DNA of 64,000 bases, from contig JBJMMD010000021.1 of assembly GCA_045804965.1 (NCBI GenBank), forward strand, positions 31,098 to 95,097, in the 5' to 3' direction. The position numbers and the translations under genes were made by a program. The notes under the pieces are model-generated. The model had not been told where the DNA came from, made no database searches, and saw nothing but the letters and a program-made list of their open reading frames with translations. Source of the stretch: CAVTUU01 sp045804965 (lineage in GTDB: Bacteria > Chloroflexota > Chloroflexia > Thermomicrobiales > UBA6265). Position 1 is the stretch's first letter. Every line of letters starts with the position of its first letter. Positions 8,536 through 15,044 of the stretch are shown here, piece after piece.

Positions 8536-9521
8536 TCTTCGGCTCCTTCCTGCGTCCGCCGGTAGTGATTCGTCACGTACCAGACGACGAAGCCGACGCA
8601 GAGGATGAACAGGATCGTCGCATAGGCGGACCCCCGGCCGACGTTGCCGCCCCCCTCGCCAAGCAAGTTGTTCGTGGTCAGGATCGAGAGCACCTCGGTC
8701 TTCCGCGGAATATCCAGCACAAAGATGATGTCGAACGCGCGCAGCGCCTCGATCACCGTGATCACGGCGATCACCACATTGATTGGCTTGAGCGAGGGGA
8801 AGATGACGTGGCGGAAGACTTGCCACTCATTGCTGCCGTCCAAGAGGGCCGCTTCCCGGAGCGCGCTGTCCACGCTCTTGAGCCCGGCAAGGTACAGCAC
8901 CATGATGTAGCCGGTGTGCCGCCAGGCAATCGCGACGAGGATCGCCGCGAAGTTCTTCGAGATGCCGTAATCACCGAATGAGACTAAAAACGATTGGTTG
9001 CCGATCCAGTCGATCGGTTTGCCGTGGCCGAAGAGCTGTGTGGCGAGCCCGCTATCGGTCGAGTAGATCACGCTTTTCCACATGAAGCCGACAACGGCAA
9101 GGGAGAGCACGACGGGCGTGAAGAAAATGGCCTGGTAAATCCGCTTCCCGCGGATGTCCTTATCGAGGAGATACGCCAGTAGGATGCCGAGCGCTGTGGG
9201 CCCGATAAAGAGGAACAGCAACAGCACCGTGTTATTGATGAGCGCCTGATAGAAGTTGCGGTGAAACGCGGTGAAGATTTGGTCGTAATTCTTGAGTCCG
9301 ACCCATTTGATGTCGCCGAATCGGATTCCCCGCCAGCTTGTGAAGGAGAGGTAGATCGAGGCGATCGCCGGGATCCAAATGAGGAAGACATGCAGGATCG
9401 TCGGAATCCCGACCATTGCCGCCGCGACCCAGCGGTCATGTCCATCAAATTGCCGCAGGCGGCCGGTCTTCGGCTTGGCCACGGTTGCCGCGGGCTTTTG
9501 GATTTGAGTTACCGTCGCCAC
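8532..9521 (-). CDS. Sugar ABC transporter permease (MalF/CUT1 type)
   Basis: The product is 329 residues. A polar N-terminus (about 30 residues) precedes six hydrophobic helices. The EAA loop is EAALLDGSNEWQVFRHV with FPSLKPI after it. This is the MalF/UgpA-like partner of the permease encoded immediately downstream, with which it shares an ATGA overlap. It lies second in the binding protein-permease-permease operon. The gap to the binding protein gene contains an inverted repeat that could set the ratio of binding protein to permease mRNA. Confidence 0.9.
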   Translation of the reverse strand: MATVTQIQKPAATVAKPKTGRLRQFDGHDRWVAAAMVGIPTILHVFLIWIPAIASIYLSFTSWRGIRFGDIKWVGLKNYDQIFTAFHRNFYQALINNTVLLLFLFIGPTALGILLAYLLDKDIRGKRIYQAIFFTPVVLSLAVVGFMWKSVIYSTDSGLATQLFGHGKPIDWIGNQSFLVSFGDYGISKNFAAILVAIAWRHTGYIMVLYLAGLKSVDSALREAALLDGSNEWQVFRHVIFPSLKPINVVIAVITVIEALRAFDIIFVLDIPRKTEVLSILTTNNLLGEGGGNVGRGSAYATILFILCVGFVVWYVTNHYRRTQEGAEE

Positions 9522-9536
9522 CGCTGCCCCGTCCGT

Positions 9537-9630
9537 GGCGTCGGGCGTCGGGCGTCAGGAGAACGGATCATCTCCTTCGCCTAACGCCCACCACCTAACG
9601 CCTGATTCCTGACGCCCGACGCCTGGCGCC
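9537..9630. repeat. Inverted GGCGTC-repeat hairpin inside the ABC operon
   Basis: GGCGTCGGGCGTCAGGA ends the left arm (9537-9560), and its exact complement TCCTGACGCCCGACGCC begins the right arm (9607-9630). Each arm is itself a short array of GGCGTC-like words. The array continues as GCCTGGCGCCTGATGCC to about 9643. The arms enclose 46 bases that also contain CCTAACGCC words. It looks like an intergenic palindromic repeat of REP type and sits between the binding protein and permease genes. Confidence 0.6.
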
Positions 9631-9647
9631 TGGCGCCTGATGCCTCG

Positions 9648-10964
9648 CTACTGCCCGAAAATCGCCTCGGCTTGATCCTGCATATCCTTGAGAATGGAGT
9701 CGACTTTCGTCGGATCGGAAACAAAGTCCGCAAACGACGGGCCAGCGACGTTCTCAGCGAACTCCGGGCTCGTGTCGCGGTCGAGGAACTGCGTCACCGT
9801 CGCGGCCTCGGAGACCGCCTTGAGCGCCTTCTGCTGGAGCGGTGTGAAGATCGACTGGTCGATGTTCGACGCGGCACCGATCAGGCTCTTGTCTTTCGAC
9901 AGGTACGCTTCCTGCGCGGCCGCTGTGCCGAGGAAGTAGAGAAGTTCCTTGGCGGCGTCGGGGTTCTTCGGACTCTTGGCCATCATCCAACCGTCAATCG
10001 GCGCCTCGATCGTCTTGGTGCCGTATTCGTCGTTCATCGACGGCCAGGGGAAGAAGTCGAGGTCGGACGTATCGCCCTTCGGGAACTGGATGCCGACGAA
10101 GTTCCCGATGGTCATCATGCCGCACTTCTTGTTCACGAAATCGGTGCCGGCCTCTTCCCATTTCCGCGCGTTGGGATTTTCCTGGTGGAACGGCAGGATG
10201 TCTGCCCACTCCGTGAAGACGGCCTTGACCTTGTCGTCGGTCCACTTTTCCTTGCCGGCCATCAGGTCCATGTGGAACTGGTAGCCGTTCATGCGGAAGT
10301 TGAGCTGGTCAAACGTCCCCATCGCCGGCCACCGGCCGTTGTTACCGAAGGCGAACGGGGTGATGCCCGCGGACTTCATGTCATCTGCCAGGCCCTTCAG
10401 CTCGTCCATGGTTGTCGGGACCTTCCAACCCTTCTCCTTAAAGAGACTCGGCCGGTAGTGGATGCCCCAGCAGTAGTAGGTCCATGGCACGAAGTACATC
10501 TTGCCGTCTTGGCCGGTCGAGGCGAGCTTGAAGCCCTCCGACATGTTGGCTTTCAGGCCCTCCCAGACGTCGTCGATGGGGCCGAGCAGATCCTGGGCGG
10601 CGAAGTACTGCATCCGGTAGCCCGCGAACCAGGTGAGAACGTCGTCAGGATTCTGCAGATAGGTGGTGATGTTCTGTTGGAACGTGTTGTGGTCGACCTC
10701 GTTGAGCTTGATTTTAACGTTCTTGTTGGGGAACGCGTCGATGGCGGCGTGAAATCCCTCTTTGGGCAGAGGATCTGAGTAGTTCGAACCGACGGTCAGG
10801 TTGCCCGTCGCTTTCCCGATCTCGACCTGAGCGCTGGCGCGCAGGGCGGGCAAGCCGAGACCGAGCGCCGCGGCGCCAACCGCACCTTTGATGAGGCTAC
10901 GGCGACCAATGCTGTATCCAAACACGGACGGGCTCGGCGAACGATCGTTCCGTTGACCAACCAT
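9648..10964 (-). CDS. Tat-exported sugar-binding protein of ABC transporter
   Basis: The product is 438 residues. A twin-arginine signal (GRRSLIKGAVGAAALGLG, Arg21-Arg22) ends at RASAQ, which fits export of folded protein. The mature part is a bacterial extracellular solute-binding protein of the type 1 sugar family: EGFHAAIDAFPNKNVKIKL near the start, a central TYYCWGIHYRPSLFKEKG segment, and APIDGWMMAKSPKNPDAAKELLYFLG near the end. The substrate cannot be read from the sequence. I chose the ATG at 10964 because GAAGGAG lies 6 bases upstream; the longer frame adds 20 residues before it. It is the first gene of the operon and has a good promoter at 11043-11071. Confidence 0.9.
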   Translation of the reverse strand: MVGQRNDRSPSPSVFGYSIGRRSLIKGAVGAAALGLGLPALRASAQVEIGKATGNLTVGSNYSDPLPKEGFHAAIDAFPNKNVKIKLNEVDHNTFQQNITTYLQNPDDVLTWFAGYRMQYFAAQDLLGPIDDVWEGLKANMSEGFKLASTGQDGKMYFVPWTYYCWGIHYRPSLFKEKGWKVPTTMDELKGLADDMKSAGITPFAFGNNGRWPAMGTFDQLNFRMNGYQFHMDLMAGKEKWTDDKVKAVFTEWADILPFHQENPNARKWEEAGTDFVNKKCGMMTIGNFVGIQFPKGDTSDLDFFPWPSMNDEYGTKTIEAPIDGWMMAKSPKNPDAAKELLYFLGTAAAQEAYLSKDKSLIGAASNIDQSIFTPLQQKALKAVSEAATVTQFLDRDTSPEFAENVAGPSFADFVSDPTKVDSILKDMQDQAEAIFGQ

Positions 10965-11042
10965 CGTAGCTCCTTCGCTGCAACTGTCCCGTCGCGGGGA
11001 CACGCTAGTGGACTCCGTATTCAAGTGTCACGACTGGCGGTG

Positions 11043-11071
11043 ATTATGTTTTCGCGCCGTTTCGCTGTCAA
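11043..11071 (-). promoter_or_regulatory. Sigma70-type promoter for the sugar ABC operon
   Basis: Read on the minus strand, TTGACA (11066-11071) is followed by a 17-base spacer and CATAAT (11043-11048). The -35 box is perfect and the -10 matches five of six. The start codon lies about 75 bases downstream. Confidence 0.65.
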
Positions 11072-11161
11072 GGCGAACGGCTGCTATCTGAGCGCACATC
11101 TGGAACGAGCGCGAGGCAGACCCGAGCAGTTTTCATTGTCTACGACATTTCCCGGCCGATC

Positions 11162-11199
11162 GGGATTCCTGCCCCTATCGACCAGGAATTCCCTGGACC
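11162..11199 (+). promoter_or_regulatory. Conserved GGGATT/GGGAA element upstream of Tat cupredoxin gene
   Basis: This 38-bp copy begins GGGATTCCTG, contains CGACCAGGAATTCCCTGG and ends GGACC. It aligns without gaps to 6534-6571. A TAGGGT hexamer at 11200 takes the -10 position. The start codon at 11248 is about 50 bp away, the same spacing as for doxX. Confidence 0.55.
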
Positions 11200-11247
11200 T
11201 AGGGTGATCCTACCGTCGTTTTGTCCTGATCAATGAAAGGCTGAGAG

Positions 11248-12126
11248 ATGGATCGAAGAGTGGATCGCCGGAAGTTTGTTGCTGGTTCGCTCGGCATGGC
11301 CGCGGCCATCGCCTTACCCAGATTGTCCCGTGCGGCTCAAGCGACTCCCGATACTTCTGCAGGCGCCTCGGACCTGCCGGCGCTGAAGATTACGCTGACC
11401 GACTCCAGTTTCGAGATCAAGCAACCGTTGATCGCTGGCCGCTATCAAGTCAGCGTCTCGAATACCGGTACTTCGACGGATAGCCACTTCGCGTTGGGGA
11501 AGATCCCGGGCGCGGTGACTGCCGCTCAGTACCAGGCGTGGCTTGACGGACAAGCTGAGGACACTGATGCGCTGAGTTTCGACGACATCGCATTCGTCGG
11601 CGTCCCGGATTGGCCGAAGCCGGGCGGAAGCGTGTCCGGGGTGATCGATCTCGAACCGGGGATGTACTTTCTCTTCGACCCGTTCGATGCTCGTGGTTTT
11701 GAGACGGTCATGGTCAACGGAGAGTACAACGCCGCGGCGGAACCCCCGGCGGATCTGACCGTGACGCTTCGGGAAATGGAGATTGTTCTCCCGGACTCCG
11801 CGTTCACGTCGAAACCGGTGCGGTGGAAGATCGAGAACAAAGGAGGGATGAGCCACGAGGTCGCGGTGATTCCAGTCTCGCCCGACTTCACGGAAGAAGT
11901 GCTCAAGCTCTACTTCTCGTTGCCGGATGACGCCACGCCGCCTGCGGGGACCCCCGCGTTCGACTACAAACCCCTCGCCGCCATTGGGATACTGGCGAAG
12001 CAGCACGCGAGCTGGCTCGATGTCCAGTTGAAACCCGGTCACTATCTCGCGGCTTGTATGCTTCCGTTCGGCACCGGTTATCCACATGCGGTCGACGGGA
12101 TGTACCACTTCTTCGAAGTCAAGTAG
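11248..12126 (+). CDS. Tat-exported double-cupredoxin-like protein
   Basis: The product is 292 residues. It starts with a twin-arginine signal (DRRKFVAGSLGMAAAIAL) ending near RAAQ, unlike its two paralogues, which have Sec signals. Two cupredoxin-like halves follow. The second half keeps His203 (MSHEVAVIP), Cys270, His280 and Met285 (loop CMLPFGTGYPHAVDGM), a plausible type 1 copper site with Cys-x9-His-x4-Met spacing. Tat export fits a protein that folds or takes up its cofactor in the cytoplasm. GAAAGGCTGAGAG precedes the start. Gene order places it downstream of a conserved promoter element and upstream of a two-component system. Electron transfer is inferred; no partner is evident. Confidence 0.7.
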   Translation: MDRRVDRRKFVAGSLGMAAAIALPRLSRAAQATPDTSAGASDLPALKITLTDSSFEIKQPLIAGRYQVSVSNTGTSTDSHFALGKIPGAVTAAQYQAWLDGQAEDTDALSFDDIAFVGVPDWPKPGGSVSGVIDLEPGMYFLFDPFDARGFETVMVNGEYNAAAEPPADLTVTLREMEIVLPDSAFTSKPVRWKIENKGGMSHEVAVIPVSPDFTEEVLKLYFSLPDDATPPAGTPAFDYKPLAAIGILAKQHASWLDVQLKPGHYLAACMLPFGTGYPHAVDGMYHFFEVK

Positions 12127-12127
12127 A

Positions 12128-12149
12128 TTACGCGCGTACGGGCGCGTAA
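12128..12149 (+). terminator. Hairpin after Tat cupredoxin gene
   Basis: TTACGCGC (12128-12135) pairs with GCGCGTAA (12142-12149) around a 6-base loop, starting 2 bases after the stop codon. There is no T-tract. Confidence 0.45.
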
Positions 12150-12168
12150 ATGACTTCCTCGTTCAGCC

Positions 12169-12210
12169 GCGCCTGGCATTGGACCGGCGGCCGGTCGCAT
12201 TGCCAGGCGC
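12169..12210 (+). repeat. Nested hairpin in the leader of the kinase gene
   Basis: GCGCCTGGCA (12169-12178) pairs perfectly with TGCCAGGCGC (12201-12210). Inside, GACCGGC (12182-12188) pairs with GCCGGTC (12190-12196). The whole cruciform ends 19 bases before the kinase start codon, so it could affect translation, act as a terminator for the upstream gene, or be an operator. Confidence 0.5.
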
Positions 12211-12229
12211 AGCGTCCTAAGGTCGGCTG

Positions 12230-14353
12230 ATGGCGATTTCTGCTGTGCGCAGGCCAACCTCGACAAGCATCCAGACATGGCTGGCGACAAACTGGCCGGC
12301 AGCCCTCTGGCTGACCGTCGCCGTCGTGATCACCGTTGCCGGCTCGCGAAACGCTCCGGAGCAGATTCGGCAGGCGGTCGCGATGACCGACATGCCGGCA
12401 AAAGACCGCGAAGAAATGCGCCGGTCGCTCGCCGGTCTCCATCTCACGCCCGCTTTTATCGGCTGGTTCGAGATTCTTTCCAACGTCATTGGCACGATCG
12501 TCAATGTGATCGTGGGCTGGTTGTTAGTCCGGAAGCCGCCGCGGACTGGTTTTGCCATCTATCTCGCGTTCGTGCTTCTCGCGTTCACCGAGACGAACTA
12601 CCCGCCAGATATCGCCAACCAGTTTCCAGGTCAGCCCATAACGCAGACGATCATCCGCTTCTGCACCGTCTTTGCGGTCTCGGGGTTCTTTACGCTCCCA
12701 TTCATCTTTCCGAATGGGCGGTTCGTGCCCCGGTGGACGATCATTTTGGGGGCCTATAACGTCTACTCCGTTGCCGCCTTTGCGTTTTTCCCTGATCGGG
12801 ACCCCTTAGGGCATAAAGCTCCCGCCGCGATAGAGGTGATCGCTACGACGACTCTCGTCGCATCAGCGGTCGGCGCGATGATCTACCGCTATATAAGAGT
12901 CTCGACGCCGAAGCAGCGCCAGCAGACCAGGTGGGTGATGTTCGGCCTCATGATCGGCATTCCTGGGTTCTTCATCGGCGACGCGTTGATGCGCAATATC
13001 AGCTCCAGCCCAGCGGGCGTCGCCAGCCTCTTCGGGTTCCTGATCATCATGCCGATCGCGACGACACTTCCAACCATCACGCTCGGAATCGCCATCCTTC
13101 AGTATCGACTCTTCGATATCGACGTCATTCTCAGCCGCACGCTTGTCTGGGTTGTGATGACCATCGCCATCATCGGCACCTATATCGGCGTCGTGGTCGG
13201 CATCGGCACCCTGATCGGCTCGCGCAGCAGCCTGCTTCTATCTCTGATGGCGACCGGACTCGTCGCAGTTGGGTTCCAACCGCTCCTGCATCGCGTCCGG
13301 CGCATCACCAACCGCTTTCTCTTTGGTGATCGGGATGATCCGTATGCCGTCCTTGCCCGGCTCGGGCATCACATTGAGGACACGCTCAACTCCGCCGAGC
13401 TCCTCCCCCAAATCGTGCGCACGACCGCGGAAGCGCTCCGGCTCCCATACGCCGCCCTCTTTCTCGAGCGCGCGGATGGACCGATTCTGGTCGCTTCCTC
13501 GGGCATCGCCACTCCCTCAACCCTGCGGCTGCCCTTGATGTACCAGGGCCAGTCCGTAGGCGCGCTCGAAGTCGCCACGCGCACGCCAGGCGAAGTCTTT
13601 GGGCAAGCGGACCGGCGCTTGCTCGAAGATCTCGCGCGCCAGATCGGCGCGGCCGCGCGCACGGTGAATCTGGCCACCGACTTGCAGCAATCCCGGGAGC
13701 GGATCGTCATCTCCCGGGAAGAGGAGCGCCGCCGCCTGCGCCGCGATCTCCACGACGGGCTAGGCGCCCAACTCGCCGCTTTGATCATGCAAGCCGGCGC
13801 GGCGAGATCGCTGATCCGCACCGACCCTAACGCGGCCGAACAGGAACTCGCCGATTTACGCGACGAGCTCCGCTCGGCGGTGGCCGAGGTTCGCCGCCTG
13901 GTGCTTGGGCTTCGTCCGCCCGCGCTCGACGAGCTTGGGCTCATCGGCGCCCTACGGGCCTGGCTGGCGCGGCTGGATGGAGGCGGGATTGATGCGGATT
14001 CGACCACGTTTCGGGTCCGCTTCGACGCCGACGAGCCGCTCCCACTCATTCGCGCTGCCGCAGAGGTCGCTGCCTATCGCATCGTCGAGGAGGCGGTAAC
14101 CAACGTCGTGAAACACGCGCACGCCACTACCGTCGCCGTCAGCATTCGCTTGCACGCCGATTCTCTGCTCATCACCGTGGCCGACGATGGGGTTGGCCTT
14201 TCAAGCCCGGCCGAGTCGGCTGGGATCGGATTGCAGACGATGCGGGAACGTGCCGTTGAGCTCGGCGGCACCTTCACTATCAACCCTGGTCCCCAAGGGT
14301 TGGGCACACAGGTTTCCGTCACCTTGCCGATCGCGCCGGGAACAGAGGACTAG
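12230..14353 (+). CDS. Multi-TM, GAF-containing sensor histidine kinase (HisKA_3)
   Basis: The product is 707 residues. Eight or so membrane helices occupy residues 22-350, with the YRLFDIDVILSRTLVW signature seen in membrane kinases of this type. A GAF-like domain follows at about 375-480. The HisKA_3 motif is EEERRRLRRDLHDGLGAQL with phospho-acceptor His508. The HATPase N box (EEAVTNVVKHAHA) and G boxes (ADDGVGL, GIGLQTMRERA) are intact. TAAGGT lies upstream of the ATG. The response regulator gene starts 5 bases after its stop, so the pair forms one operon. The signal is unknown; the GAF domain suggests a small ligand or redox cue. Confidence 0.87.
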   Translation: MAISAVRRPTSTSIQTWLATNWPAALWLTVAVVITVAGSRNAPEQIRQAVAMTDMPAKDREEMRRSLAGLHLTPAFIGWFEILSNVIGTIVNVIVGWLLVRKPPRTGFAIYLAFVLLAFTETNYPPDIANQFPGQPITQTIIRFCTVFAVSGFFTLPFIFPNGRFVPRWTIILGAYNVYSVAAFAFFPDRDPLGHKAPAAIEVIATTTLVASAVGAMIYRYIRVSTPKQRQQTRWVMFGLMIGIPGFFIGDALMRNISSSPAGVASLFGFLIIMPIATTLPTITLGIAILQYRLFDIDVILSRTLVWVVMTIAIIGTYIGVVVGIGTLIGSRSSLLLSLMATGLVAVGFQPLLHRVRRITNRFLFGDRDDPYAVLARLGHHIEDTLNSAELLPQIVRTTAEALRLPYAALFLERADGPILVASSGIATPSTLRLPLMYQGQSVGALEVATRTPGEVFGQADRRLLEDLARQIGAAARTVNLATDLQQSRERIVISREEERRRLRRDLHDGLGAQLAALIMQAGAARSLIRTDPNAAEQELADLRDELRSAVAEVRRLVLGLRPPALDELGLIGALRAWLARLDGGGIDADSTTFRVRFDADEPLPLIRAAAEVAAYRIVEEAVTNVVKHAHATTVAVSIRLHADSLLITVADDGVGLSSPAESAGIGLQTMRERAVELGGTFTINPGPQGLGTQVSVTLPIAPGTED

Positions 14354-14358
14354 CGTTT

Positions 14359-15000
14359 GTGGATCGCCTTCGCGTGTTGATCGTCGAGGATCATCCGCTC
14401 TTTCGGAAAGGCTTGCGGACGCTGATCACCGGCGTTGCGGATTTTGAGCTCGCCGGCGAAGCGAGTGACGGCGAGCAAGCGGTCTCCGTGGCGCTCGATC
14501 TCTTGCCGGACGTCGTGCTGATGGATCTCCAACTTCCGGGCCAAAGCGGGATCAGCGCCACTCGCGAGATCGTCGCCGCGAGTCCGACCACCAAGATTCT
14601 CGTCGTCACGCTCTTTCAAGACGACGATTCCGTATTCGCGGCGCTGCGGGCGGGAGCGCGCGGTTACATTCTGAAGGACGCCGACGAAGAGGAGATCATC
14701 CGCGCGATCCGCGCAATCGCCGCCGGCGAATCGCTGTTCAGTCCGGCCATCGCCACGCGCGTGCTCGCGTTCTTCGCGAAGTCCCGACCGGTCGCGCCTC
14801 AAATCTTTCCCTCGCTGACCGAGCGCGAACAAGACATTCTGCATCTGCTCGCCCAGGGCAAAGCCAACTCGTCCATTGCGACCGAGCTTGGCCTGAGCAC
14901 CAAAACAGTCGCCAACAACGTCAGCAACATCTTCGGCAAGCTGCAAGTGGCCGACCGCTCGGAAGCGATCGTCCGCGCCCGCGAAGCGGGGTTGGGCTAG
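14359..15000 (+). CDS. NarL/FixJ-family response regulator
   Basis: The product is 213 residues and starts at a GTG 5 bases after the kinase stop. The receiver domain has the acidic pair at 10-11, phospho-acceptor Asp56 (VVLMDLQLPG), a Thr in VVTLFQDD and Lys in GYILKDA. The LuxR helix-turn-helix spans about 152-205 (LTEREQDILHLLAQGKANSSI). It is the output partner of the upstream kinase. The linker and tail are of ordinary length and nothing is unusual. Its target genes cannot be read from the sequence. Confidence 0.9.
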   Translation: MDRLRVLIVEDHPLFRKGLRTLITGVADFELAGEASDGEQAVSVALDLLPDVVLMDLQLPGQSGISATREIVAASPTTKILVVTLFQDDDSVFAALRAGARGYILKDADEEEIIRAIRAIAAGESLFSPAIATRVLAFFAKSRPVAPQIFPSLTEREQDILHLLAQGKANSSIATELGLSTKTVANNVSNIFGKLQVADRSEAIVRAREAGLG

Positions 15001-15044
15001 GCAGTCGAAGAACTCTTCGCGCTCATCGCAATGGGTTGACGATA

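Noticed and set aside
7642..10964. Missing ABC ATPase taken as a broken transporter
   Set aside because: CUT1 sugar transporters often share one ATPase encoded elsewhere; all three genes here are intact.
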